The notes below the pieces were generated by a model. It was given only the letters and a program-made list of their open reading frames with translations. It was not told the DNA's origin and made no database searches. Positions 1-7,102 of a stretch of DNA of 33,925 nt are shown piece after piece; the first letter of the stretch is position 1, and every line of letters begins with the position of its first letter. The DNA lies in contig PMOE01000069.1 of the NCBI GenBank assembly GCA_003161575.1, positions 1 through 33,925 of the forward strand, read 5' to 3'. The stretch comes from Acidimicrobiaceae bacterium. Lineage in GTDB: Bacteria > Actinomycetota > Acidimicrobiia > Acidimicrobiales > RAAP-2. Position numbers and translations under genes: made by a program.

Positions 1-693
1 GCCTCCGACGGCGGCATCTTCAGTTTCGCCGGCGCAGCCTTCGATGGATCGGCCTCAGGCCAGATCAACCCGCTCCTCGTCGGGGAACTGGCGAACACCG
101 GGGGGGCCCAGCAGGTGGTGGTGGTCGACGCCCCGAGTTTCTCGAGTACGACAGCCACCTTGTACACCTTCGAGAACGACGGCAGCGGGTGGTATCAGGA
201 GTTTGACCCCATGGCGGCCGTCGACGGGGGGTCCGGTTGGGTGCTGGGTCCGATGCGCCACGAAGGCGACGACGCCACACCGGCGGGCATCTACCCCTTC
301 GCCGACACCATTTACGGCACCCAGCCGGACCCCGGGGTCCAGTACCCCTACCACCAACTGGTGTGCGGGGACTGGTGGGACGAGGATTCCTCTGACCCGG
401 GCTACAACAGTTTCGAGCACGTGGCCTGTGGCACTACCCCCGCCTTCGCCAACGCCAGCGAAGCACTATGGACCGAGGGCAACGCGTACCCCTCGATGAT
501 CCCGATCGGTTACAACACCCCGGCCATCGGACCCCTCGGCTCAGGGATCTTTCTGCATACCGACATCGGCGTACCCACCCAGGGCTGCGTCAGCCTGGCC
601 TACCCTGACCTGATTGCGGTACTCGATTGGCTGAACCCCGCCCTGCATCCGGTGATCGTCATGGGTCCCGACTCGGTCGTCCGCAGCTTCTGA
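1..693 (+). CDS. L,D-transpeptidase (YkuD/COG3786-like), C-terminal part with surface-repeat remnant
   Basis: The reading frame is open from base 1 and ends at the TGA at 691-693, so the start lies outside the window. The first 20 or so residues (ASDGGIFSFAGAAFDGSASG) are the end of an SDGG-type repeat, like those at 21133-21873 and 33362-33925. The rest resembles the secreted YkuD-type family that ends in a His/Cys catalytic core. It has a 'HEGDDATPAGIYPF' stretch typical of this family and then 'FLHTDIGVPTQGCVSL', which supplies the presumed catalytic His and Cys. Such enzymes make or exchange 3-3 peptide cross-links in peptidoglycan outside the membrane. The repeat would lie N-terminal to the enzyme, perhaps as a wall-binding or spacer module (inference). 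The Cys is preceded by Gly in 'TQGC' rather than the common 'SHGC'. Family call is fairly sure; full architecture is unknown. Confidence 0.8.
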   Translation, partial: ASDGGIFSFAGAAFDGSASGQINPLLVGELANTGGAQQVVVVDAPSFSSTTATLYTFENDGSGWYQEFDPMAAVDGGSGWVLGPMRHEGDDATPAGIYPFADTIYGTQPDPGVQYPYHQLVCGDWWDEDSSDPGYNSFEHVACGTTPAFANASEALWTEGNAYPSMIPIGYNTPAIGPLGSGIFLHTDIGVPTQGCVSLAYPDLIAVLDWLNPALHPVIVMGPDSVVRSF

Positions 694-827
694 TCCTCCG
701 AGGTCGCCCGAGATGGCGGGGCGCGACGCGTGGCAGCGCCAAAGGGGCGGACCGAGGCCACCGGGACCGGACGGATACCGCGCCATCCCCAGATCCTCCC
801 AGCTCAGACCCCGGATGCAGGAGGACC

Positions 828-843
828 TTAACGTCAACGTTAA
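828..843. promoter_or_regulatory. Perfect 7-2-7 dyad, likely MerR-family operator
   Basis: The sequence TTAACGTCAACGTTAA is a perfect inverted repeat of TTAACGT around a CA centre. It ends 11 bases before the MFS start codon at 855. A TAATAT at 841-846 overlaps its right edge and could be a -10 box, which would make the transcript nearly leaderless; no convincing -35 box is seen. Paired ACGT half-sites are known for several MerR-family regulators, and a MerR gene is the second gene of this operon, so autoregulated efflux is the natural reading. An AGGAGG at 819-824 lies too far upstream to serve the ATG at 855. Confidence 0.6.
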
Positions 844-854
844 TATTTAGTCCC

Positions 855-2687
855 ATGCGGCAATCTGCGAACTCTTCTCGGAGCGCCGGGGCGGCCTCGA
901 GCAACGGCCACGGAGCTGCGTTGACCAACGGCGCCGCCACTAACGGTCACCGGTCGAACGACAGCCGCTACAAGTGGGTCGCTCTCAGCACCATCACGCT
1001 CGGCACTCTGATGGTCTTCATCAACCAGTCGATCGTGTTGATCGCCCTACCCGCCATCTTTCGCGGCATCAAGCTCAACCCGCTCACCCCGGCCAACACC
1101 GGCTACATGCTGTGGATGTTGTTGGGCTTCATGGTGGTCCTGGCCGTGCTGGTCGTGACGCTGGGTCGGGTGGGTGACATGTTCGGCCGGGTCAGGATGT
1201 TCAACCTGGGCTTCGCAGTCTTCACCCTCTTCTCGATCCTCCTGTCGGTCACCTGGCTCCAGGGTCCGCCGGGAGCGATCTGGCTCATCGGCATGCGGGT
1301 CGGCCAAGGCGTCGGTGGGGCCATGCTCTTTGCCAACTCGTCGGCCATCATCACCGATGCCTTTCCTGCCGACCAGCGGGGACTCGGACTCGGTATCAAC
1401 AACGTCGCCGCCATCGGCGGTGCCTTCATCGGCTTGGTGCTGGGGGGCCTGCTGGCTCCCGTCCAATGGCACCTTGTCTTCCTCGTCTCCGTACCATTCG
1501 GGGTCTTCGGAACCGTCTGGGCCTACCTGAAGCTCGAGGACCGCGGCATCCGAACGCCGGCTCACATTGACTGGCCCGGTAACGCGACTTTCGCTGCTGG
1601 GCTCGTGCTCATACTCATTGGCATCACCTACGGCCTGCTCCCCTACGGCCACCACACAATGGGGTGGACCAGCCCGGTGGTGTTGACCGAGATCATCGGC
1701 GGGATCTTCTTGTTGATCATCTTCGGTGTGATCGAGACGCGAGTCGCCGATCCGATGTTTCGGCTGAACCTGTTCCGCATCCGGGCGTTCAGCGCCGGAA
1801 ACTTCGCCAGCGCGCTGGCCTCGCTCAGCCGCGGCGGGTTGATGTTCATGCTGATCATCTGGCTCCAGGGGATCTGGTTGCCCCTGCACGGCTACAGCTT
1901 CAGCTCGACCCCACTGTGGGCCGGCATCTACATGATCCCCCTGACTGTCGGCTTCTTGGTGGCCGGCCCTTTGTCGGGTCATCTGGCCGACAAGTACGGC
2001 GCTCGACCGTTCGCCACCGGGGGTCTGTTGCTGGTCGCCCTCACGTTCTTGTTGCTGACGCTGCTGCCGACCGATTTCTCCTACCCGGTTTTCGCAACGC
2101 TCCTCTTCTTCAACTCGGTCGGCATGGGGCTCTTCATTGCCCCCAACCAGACCGGCATTATGAATAGCCTCCCGGCTGATCAGCGCGGGGCAGGAGCAGG
2201 CATGGCCGCCACATTCAACTCCTCGGCCCAGGTGCTCTCGATCGGAATCTTCTTCACCCTCATGATCCTCGGACTCGCCGCCACTCTGCCGGCCACACTG
2301 TTCCACGGTCTGGTGGCCCAGGGCGTGCCGACGGCCACAGCTGCCCGGGTGTCGCACCTCCCCCCGGTCGGGTCCCTGTTCGCCGCCTTTCTCGGGTACA
2401 ACCCCATGGCCACCTTGCTCGGACCGTCGGCCCTGCATCACATGACCTCCGCCCAGGTCAGCTACATCACCGGCCGCTCCTTCTTCCCCCGACTCATCTC
2501 GGGCCCCTTTGGTCAGGGACTCCAGAAGGCCTTTGACTTCGCGGCCATCGTCTGTGTCCTCGGGGCAGTGGCCTCGCTGCTGCGAGGCGGCAAGTACCAC
2601 TACGCCGATCCGACCACGACGGTTCTTCCGATTGAGACCGCACAAGAGGCCGTCGCCGAGACCGAGCCTCTGTTGGGGGTGGAGTAG
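855..2687 (+). CDS. MFS drug-efflux transporter, DHA2 (14-TM) family
   Basis: This is a 610-residue polytopic membrane protein. The first 40 or so residues are hydrophilic and rich in Ser, Asn and Gly. About fourteen hydrophobic segments follow, as expected for proton-coupled DHA2 exporters such as the EmrB/QacA type. The 'GRVGDMFGRVRMF' segment is the family loop between TM2 and TM3, and 'ADQRGLGLGINNVAAIGGAFIG' resembles the TM5 antiporter motif. 'ADKYGARPF' is the matching loop in the second half. The frame is open further upstream, but ATG 855 was chosen because it follows directly on the promoter/operator and removes a non-membrane Arg-rich extension. It is followed without a gap by a MerR gene. 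The substrate cannot be read; induction by a hydrophobic toxic compound is likely. Confidence 0.88.
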   Translation: MRQSANSSRSAGAASSNGHGAALTNGAATNGHRSNDSRYKWVALSTITLGTLMVFINQSIVLIALPAIFRGIKLNPLTPANTGYMLWMLLGFMVVLAVLVVTLGRVGDMFGRVRMFNLGFAVFTLFSILLSVTWLQGPPGAIWLIGMRVGQGVGGAMLFANSSAIITDAFPADQRGLGLGINNVAAIGGAFIGLVLGGLLAPVQWHLVFLVSVPFGVFGTVWAYLKLEDRGIRTPAHIDWPGNATFAAGLVLILIGITYGLLPYGHHTMGWTSPVVLTEIIGGIFLLIIFGVIETRVADPMFRLNLFRIRAFSAGNFASALASLSRGGLMFMLIIWLQGIWLPLHGYSFSSTPLWAGIYMIPLTVGFLVAGPLSGHLADKYGARPFATGGLLLVALTFLLLTLLPTDFSYPVFATLLFFNSVGMGLFIAPNQTGIMNSLPADQRGAGAGMAATFNSSAQVLSIGIFFTLMILGLAATLPATLFHGLVAQGVPTATAARVSHLPPVGSLFAAFLGYNPMATLLGPSALHHMTSAQVSYITGRSFFPRLISGPFGQGLQKAFDFAAIVCVLGAVASLLRGGKYHYADPTTTVLPIETAQEAVAETEPLLGVE

Positions 2688-3221
2688 TTGGCACGGGTCG
2701 CCGTGAGGGGGAAGACACCGGGGGCGACCACCATCGTCGAACCGGCCAGCACGGCGCCGGTGCCCAAGTGCGCAGATCCCGACGCGGGTCTTCGCATCGG
2801 TGATGCCGCCGCCCGAGCGGGGGTCTCGGCCCGCACCTTGCGCTACTACGAGCAGCTCGGTTTGCTGAGCCCATCGGGGTATACGGCCGGCGGCGAACGC
2901 CGTTACGCCGAGAGTGACCTGAGCAAACTCGGGCGCATCCTCGAGCTGCGTGAGGTTCTCGGGATGAACCTCGAGGAAATCAAGGAATTCTTGGAGTCAG
3001 AGACTCGTCTCGATGAGGTGCGGGCCGCCTACCAGGCCAAAAAGGACGTTCGCACCAGAACCGCTCGAACCCAACAAAAAGAACTCCTCCACGAGGCCCT
3101 GGCGCTCAACGAGTCTCTGGCCGAACAGCTCAACGCCAAGTTGGCGCGCATGGACGCCTTCCGGGCCACCTTGGTCGGCAATGCCCTTCGCTGTCGAGAA
3201 CTCCTGGCCGAGCTCGGCTGA
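2688..3221 (+). CDS. MerR-family transcriptional regulator
   Basis: The TTG at 2688 directly abuts the stop of the MFS gene (TAG then TTG), with GGTGGAG just upstream; GTG at 2703 is an alternative start. The winged-helix domain spans about residues 36-105: 'LRIGDAAARAGVSARTLRYYEQLGLL', then 'GERRYAESDLSKLGRI', then 'LGMNLEEIKEFLE'. A long helical coiled-coil region rich in Arg, Lys and Glu (about residues 110-165) should form the antiparallel dimer. The C-terminus is short and has only one Cys, so there is no metal-thiolate motif; a small organic ligand bound by partner contacts is more likely than a metal. Its presence in the efflux operon, plus the dyad at 828-843, suggests it controls its own operon. 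Confidence 0.9.
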   Translation: MARVAVRGKTPGATTIVEPASTAPVPKCADPDAGLRIGDAAARAGVSARTLRYYEQLGLLSPSGYTAGGERRYAESDLSKLGRILELREVLGMNLEEIKEFLESETRLDEVRAAYQAKKDVRTRTARTQQKELLHEALALNESLAEQLNAKLARMDAFRATLVGNALRCRELLAELG

Positions 3222-3314
3222 TCCATCGGCTGGGCGACGGCGGGGCGGAGCCGGACGAGGGTGGTGGACCTCGCTCGACCAGCATTCAGCGGAGCCGGAC
3301 CATATCCTTTGGCC

Positions 3315-3989
3315 ATGTCGGCCTCAGAACCTCAGCCCGGCAGGCAGTACGGGGGGAAATCACCGGCTGAACGGACGGCCGGCCGCCACCAACGGCTCCT
3401 CGAGGCCGGCCTCGACCTGTTCGGGACCCAGGGCTACTCGGCCACCTCCATCGAGGCGTTGTGCCGGGCCTCCCGGGTGACCCCCCGGTACTTCTACGAG
3501 TCCTTCTCGAGCCGCGAGGAGCTGCTCGCCGAGATCTACGAGCAGCTGTCGGCAGAGCTGCTCGGGGCCGTCTCAAAGATGCTGGGCACCACAGAAGGAA
3601 TCAACGTCGATATACCCATTGCCGCCGATGTCACCGCCTTCTTTCACGGCTTGCTCGACGACCCGCGCCGGGCTCGCATCATCTGCATCGAAGTGGCCGG
3701 GGAGAACCCCACCCTTGAACGCCGCCGGCAGGGCATCCTCCATGATTTCGCCGACCTCATCTCCGCGGGGGCGACGCAACGGGTGAGAGGATCGGAGACC
3801 CCGCCTGGTGCGTTCGACATGGTGGCCCTGGCCATCGTGGGCGGCATCTACCAGGTGGTGGTCGACTGGCTCTCGGGATTCATCACCGCTCCCATCGAAG
3901 AGATCGCGGACGAGATGACCTCCTTCATCCGCGACGCTCTGGCCGGAGTGAGCCTCCGCCGGAGTGGCCGGCCAACCATGCCACGTTGA
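3315..3989 (+). CDS. TetR-family transcriptional regulator
   Basis: A 224-residue protein from ATG 3315; the same frame is open from GTG 3261, but the extra 18 residues look non-coding. The N-terminal helix-turn-helix is clear at about residues 20-70: 'RTAGRHQRLLEAGLDLFGTQ', 'GYSATSIEALCRASRVTPRYFYESFSSREELLAEIY'. The C-terminal all-helical ligand domain is less conserved ('DPRRARIICIEVAGENPTLERRRQ'). It lies 45 bases upstream of the DUF35-thiolase pair on the same strand and may control it. TetR regulators in such settings often sense acyl-CoAs or lipids; that is an inference here. No operator dyad stood out upstream. Confidence 0.88.
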   Translation: MSASEPQPGRQYGGKSPAERTAGRHQRLLEAGLDLFGTQGYSATSIEALCRASRVTPRYFYESFSSREELLAEIYEQLSAELLGAVSKMLGTTEGINVDIPIAADVTAFFHGLLDDPRRARIICIEVAGENPTLERRRQGILHDFADLISAGATQRVRGSETPPGAFDMVALAIVGGIYQVVVDWLSGFITAPIEEIADEMTSFIRDALAGVSLRRSGRPTMPR

Positions 3990-4034
3990 CCGAGCCGCCC
4001 GGCCACCAATGATCGGCCCGGTAGCCTCGACGCC

Positions 4035-4475
4035 ATGAGTGGCGTGGTGCCGGTGCGCGAAGGGCTGTTCACTGCCGACCCGCCGCGCCTGGTCGGCAGC
4101 CTCTGCGACGCCTGTGGCGGCCACCATTTCCCACGGCACGAGACCTGTCCGTATTGCGCTGCTGATGGGGCTCGTCCGGTCGAACTGTCCCCCACCGGAC
4201 GGCTCTGGGCCTTCACGGCGGTTACCGCACCGCCGCCGGGCTACCGGGGCGAGGTGCCCTTCGGCTTCGGGGTGGTCGAGCTGCCAGAGGGTATCCGCAT
4301 CGTCACCCGGTTGACCGAGTCCGATCCGAGCCGCCTGACGCCCGGACAACCGATGCGCCTGACCGTGGTACCCCTCCACGCCGACGACGACGGTAACCAG
4401 GTCGTCACCTATGCCTTCGCCCCGGACCGCGGGAGAAACGACGTCGCCGACCCGATTGACGAGGCGGCTCGGTGA
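4035..4475 (+). CDS. DUF35 zinc-ribbon / OB-fold protein (thiolase partner)
   Basis: A 146-residue protein with a rubredoxin-like zinc ribbon near the N-terminus ('SLCDACGGHHFPRHETCPYC', four Cys in two CxxC pairs) followed by an OB-fold ('GRLWAFTAVTAPPPGYRGEVPFGFGVVEL'). This is the standard DUF35 layout. In steroid side-chain degradation, DUF35 proteins or domains form complexes with SCP2-type thiolases and position the acyl-CoA. Here the stop overlaps the thiolase start (GTGA at 4472-4475), which supports co-translation and a physical complex. The N-terminal extension 'VPVREGLFTADPPRLVG' is also typical of the family. Confidence 0.88.
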   Translation: MSGVVPVREGLFTADPPRLVGSLCDACGGHHFPRHETCPYCAADGARPVELSPTGRLWAFTAVTAPPPGYRGEVPFGFGVVELPEGIRIVTRLTESDPSRLTPGQPMRLTVVPLHADDDGNQVVTYAFAPDRGRNDVADPIDEAAR

Positions 4476-5608
4476 GCGGGGTGTCGGTGTGCGGGGTGGG
4501 GATCCATCCATTCGGTCGATTCGAGGGCGTCTCAATCACCGACATGGGCGTGGTTGCCGTCCGGGCGGCCCTGGCCGAAGCCAACGTCGGGCGGGGGGGC
4601 TTTCAGGCCGCCTTCTGCGGCACCGCCTACGGCGGGGTGGCGTCCGGACACAAGGTGCTCGGAGCACTCGGCATGACCGGGATGCCGATCGTCGATGTGG
4701 AGGCGGGCTGCGCCAGCGGCAGCGCCGCCTTGATGCTGGCCGCTGGGGCGATCGCAGCCGGACAGTACGACACCGTCCTCGTCTTCGGTATCGAAAAGAT
4801 GCCCAAAGGGATCATTCGCTCCTCGTTCTTCGAGCCGTGGCAGGAAGAGGCCGGGCTGGCCGCCACCCCCGCCTACTTCGCACTCAGGGCCCAACGACTC
4901 ATGGCTGCATCTGGGGTCACCAAGGAACATCTGGCGAGCGTGGTGGTGAAGAACCGCCGTCACGGCGCCGCCAATCCTGATGCCATGTTCCGCTCCGAAG
5001 TCGACGCCACCTCGGTGCTCGGATCCCGGGTGATCTGCGAGCCTCTCCACCTCTGGATGCTCTGCACACCCAACGAAGGAGCCGCCGCGGTGGTACTCCA
5101 GCGGACGAACGAAGGAGAGGACGGCCGGGTCCGACTTGCCGCCGCCGTGCTGCGCTCCCACGTGCCGGGGTCGGTCCTCAGCGAGTCAACGCCGCTCGCC
5201 GGCACCGTCGACGACACCATTCCCGCCGCGAGCACCTTGGCCGCCACCGACGCCTACGAGCGGGCGGGCGTCGGCCCGAGCGATCTCGACGTGGTGGAGT
5301 GCCAGGACACCGACGCCGCCCGCGAGTTGCTCAGCTACGAAGAGTTGGGCCTGTGCCCCGCCGGCGGCGCCGCCTCCTTCCTCGAAGGAGGGGCGACGAC
5401 CCTCGGGGGGCGTCTCCCGGTGAATCCGAGTGGTGGCCTGCTCTCGAAGGGTGAGCCCCTCGGGGCGTCGGCCCTCGGTCAGGTGGTCGAACTCACCCGC
5501 CAGCTGCGCGCCCAGGCGACGGGGCGCCAGGTGCAAGGCGCCCGGGTGGCGCTGGCGCACACCGTGGGGCGCGGAGCCAACGCGGGCGTCGTGATCCTCA
5601 CCAGATAG
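4472..5608 (+). CDS. SCP2/lipid-transfer-type thiolase
   Basis: A 378-residue thiolase-superfamily protein that starts at GTG 4472, overlapping the DUF35 gene by four bases. The nucleophile Cys is in 'VEAGCASGSAAL' (about residue 80). The C-terminal signature is 'NPSGGLLSKGEPLGASALGQ', then 'VALAHTVGRGANAGVVIL'. Classical thiolases have GHP where this protein has GEP, so one catalytic His appears replaced by Glu, while the His of 'LAHTVG' is kept. This family catalyses thiolytic or retro-aldol C-C bond cleavage of CoA esters, and partnering with DUF35 fits the latter type (known for steroid side chains). The actual substrate is unknown. It ends 26 bases from the stop of a convergent IclR gene. 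Confidence 0.87.
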   Translation: MSGVSVCGVGIHPFGRFEGVSITDMGVVAVRAALAEANVGRGGFQAAFCGTAYGGVASGHKVLGALGMTGMPIVDVEAGCASGSAALMLAAGAIAAGQYDTVLVFGIEKMPKGIIRSSFFEPWQEEAGLAATPAYFALRAQRLMAASGVTKEHLASVVVKNRRHGAANPDAMFRSEVDATSVLGSRVICEPLHLWMLCTPNEGAAAVVLQRTNEGEDGRVRLAAAVLRSHVPGSVLSESTPLAGTVDDTIPAASTLAATDAYERAGVGPSDLDVVECQDTDAARELLSYEELGLCPAGGAASFLEGGATTLGGRLPVNPSGGLLSKGEPLGASALGQVVELTRQLRAQATGRQVQGARVALAHTVGRGANAGVVILTR

Positions 5609-5634
5609 GGATCGCTTGGGACGAGGCGGTGGGT

Positions 5635-6447
5635 TCAGACTCGTGCCGACAGCTCGCTCAACGGCGCCCGCAGCTCTTCTTCTACCCGGCGAGCCCGGGC
5701 ACTGGACGCCTCAACCAGAGCGGTGACTGTGTCGTTGTCGAGGCGCGCCGCAAAGACCGAAACCACCAGGGCGGCGATCGGCCGCCCCTGCGGGTCGTTG
5801 ACGGGCACGCTCGTTGCCGACAGCCCCACCGTGCTCTGTTCAAAGCTCGTGGCGTAGTGGCGGCGGCGGACCGCTGCCAGCTCGTCGAAGAGCTCGGCCC
5901 GTCCGGTGATCGAGTGCACAGTGAGCGGGCGCAACTCCTCATTGGGATACAGACGCTGCAGCTCGACGTCGGACAGCGCGGCCAACAGCACTTTGCCGCC
6001 GGCCGTGCAATGGGCCGGCAGCGTGGCCCCGCTGCGCGCCACCCCTCGGACCCGTTCAAGACCCTCGATCGAATCGATAAACCGCACGGAGGTGCCCTCG
6101 AGCACGGTCAGACTCACCGTCTCGCGCACTTCAGCGCTGAGGGCCACCAGGTGGGCTCGGGCCGCCCGGCGGACGTCGGCTCGCTGGAGGGCGGCCAGGG
6201 CTACCTCAAAGAGGGCGGGCCCGGCGCCGTATCGCCGGGTTTCGGGATTTTGGGCAACGAAGCCCTGTCCTTGCAAGGTTGTGAGCAGGCGATGGGCCGT
6301 GGAGGGTGCCACCCCGAGGAGGGCCGCCGCCTCTTTGACAGCCAGCGAGGGGAGATCTTTCAGGGCCGCCAACAGGGTCATCGCATTGTCGACCGAACTC
6401 ACTCGATAGTCCGTCCCCGGCTCGGGCTCCGTGGTTCCGTTCGACAT
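5635..6447 (-). CDS. IclR-family transcriptional regulator
   Basis: A 270-residue protein on the minus strand from ATG 6447 (an ATG at 6477 would add ten residues). The N-terminal winged helix is 'VDNAMTLLAALKDLPSLAVKEAAALLGVAPSTAHRLLTTL', followed by 'QGFVAQNPETRRYGAG'. The C-terminal IclR effector domain (about residues 90-260) shows the family's 'PAHCTAGGKVLLA', 'GLSATSVPVNDPQGRPIAALVVSV' segments. IclR proteins sense small organic acids and regulate catabolic operons. It is convergent with the thiolase and divergent from the MarR gene, so it may govern the neighbouring catabolic genes; no target site was recognised. Confidence 0.92.
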   Translation of the reverse strand: MSNGTTEPEPGTDYRVSSVDNAMTLLAALKDLPSLAVKEAAALLGVAPSTAHRLLTTLQGQGFVAQNPETRRYGAGPALFEVALAALQRADVRRAARAHLVALSAEVRETVSLTVLEGTSVRFIDSIEGLERVRGVARSGATLPAHCTAGGKVLLAALSDVELQRLYPNEELRPLTVHSITGRAELFDELAAVRRRHYATSFEQSTVGLSATSVPVNDPQGRPIAALVVSVFAARLDNDTVTALVEASSARARRVEEELRAPLSELSARV

Positions 6448-6604
6448 CTGCACCCGTCCTGCTCGACCACCGAGCATAGGCCAGCATGGTTCTGCTATGT
6501 CGAACCGAAGCTCGAATCGGACGCCGCGGGCCCGACGCGCGCTTCATCCAGGCGGCCCACTTGGGGGCAGACGACGGTCGGCCAGCGCGCCGAGGCGGTT
6601 GATC

Positions 6605-6619
6605 ATTAGATACTCTAAT
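6605..6619. promoter_or_regulatory. MarR-type operator (6-3-6 palindrome)
   Basis: ATTAGATACTCTAAT is a perfect inverted repeat (ATTAGA, TAC, TCTAAT) ending three bases before the GTG start of the MarR gene. It is markedly AT-rich against the GC-rich surroundings. MarR proteins usually bind 15-20 bp palindromes overlapping their own promoter, so this is the likely autoregulatory site for the MarR-ABC-ABC operon. Its position implies a leaderless or nearly leaderless mRNA, or a site that blocks both transcription and initiation. The divergent IclR start is about 160 bases away. Confidence 0.65.
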
Positions 6620-6622
6620 AGT

Positions 6623-7102
6623 GTGAATGCCGAAGCAGCCGCCCGCAACTCTCCCGATACGCCCGAGAGCGGGCGCCCCGGTTCGTTCGGGCGGACTGCG
6701 GCCTGGCTGGCCAAGCAGGTCGAGATCGCCCTGGCCACCGTGGACCTTTCCCTCCCCCAATACCGGGTGCTCGGACTGCTCGACGCCGGCCCCGCCGTTT
6801 CCTCGGCGTTGGCCGACCGCCTCGCTGTTCGCCCCTCGAGCGTGACCGCAATCGTCGACGGCCTGGTGGCTCGCGGCCTGGTCGACCGGCGGGCGGTGGT
6901 AGACGACCGGCGCCGGGTCTCCCATGTGCTCACCAGCGAGGGCGGACAGGTGCTGGCCGCCGCCGACACCGCGGTCGAAGGTCGCCTGGCCGACATCGCC
7001 CGGAGCCTGGCCGACCCCAGCCAGGCGACGAGAGCGATCGATGACCTCGGGCTCTGGCAACAGGCCTTCCGGGACTACCACGCAGCGGTGGCCGCCCGAT
7101 GA
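6623..7102 (+). CDS. MarR-family transcriptional regulator
   Basis: A 159-residue protein from GTG 6623. The frame is open far upstream, but the upstream part is Arg-rich and overlaps the IclR promoter region; GTG 6623 lies just after the palindrome. The winged helix is at about residues 35-100: 'LSLPQYRVLGLLDAGPAVSS', 'LADRLAVRPSSVTAIVDGLVARGLVDR', then the wing 'DDRRRVSHVLTSEGGQVL'. This order and the Asp-Asp-Arg-Arg wing are diagnostic. Its stop overlaps the first ABC exporter gene (ATGA at 7099-7102), so it is almost certainly the repressor of this efflux operon, released by an exported or related compound. Confidence 0.93.
   Translation: MNAEAAARNSPDTPESGRPGSFGRTAAWLAKQVEIALATVDLSLPQYRVLGLLDAGPAVSSALADRLAVRPSSVTAIVDGLVARGLVDRRAVVDDRRRVSHVLTSEGGQVLAAADTAVEGRLADIARSLADPSQATRAIDDLGLWQQAFRDYHAAVAAR

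Noticed and set aside
1047-2645. Long minus-strand open frame opposite the MFS gene
   Set aside because: It is rich in Glu, Gly, Arg, Gln and Asp with no domain, and is exactly antisense to a clear membrane protein; high GC keeps it open.
3573-4535. 320-codon minus-strand frame opposite the TetR and DUF35 genes
   Set aside because: Spans two genes with good domains on the other strand and has no recognisable motif.
5629-6609. 326-codon plus-strand frame opposite the IclR gene
   Set aside because: The minus-strand IclR has complete domains; this frame is Arg/Gly/Gln-rich noise.
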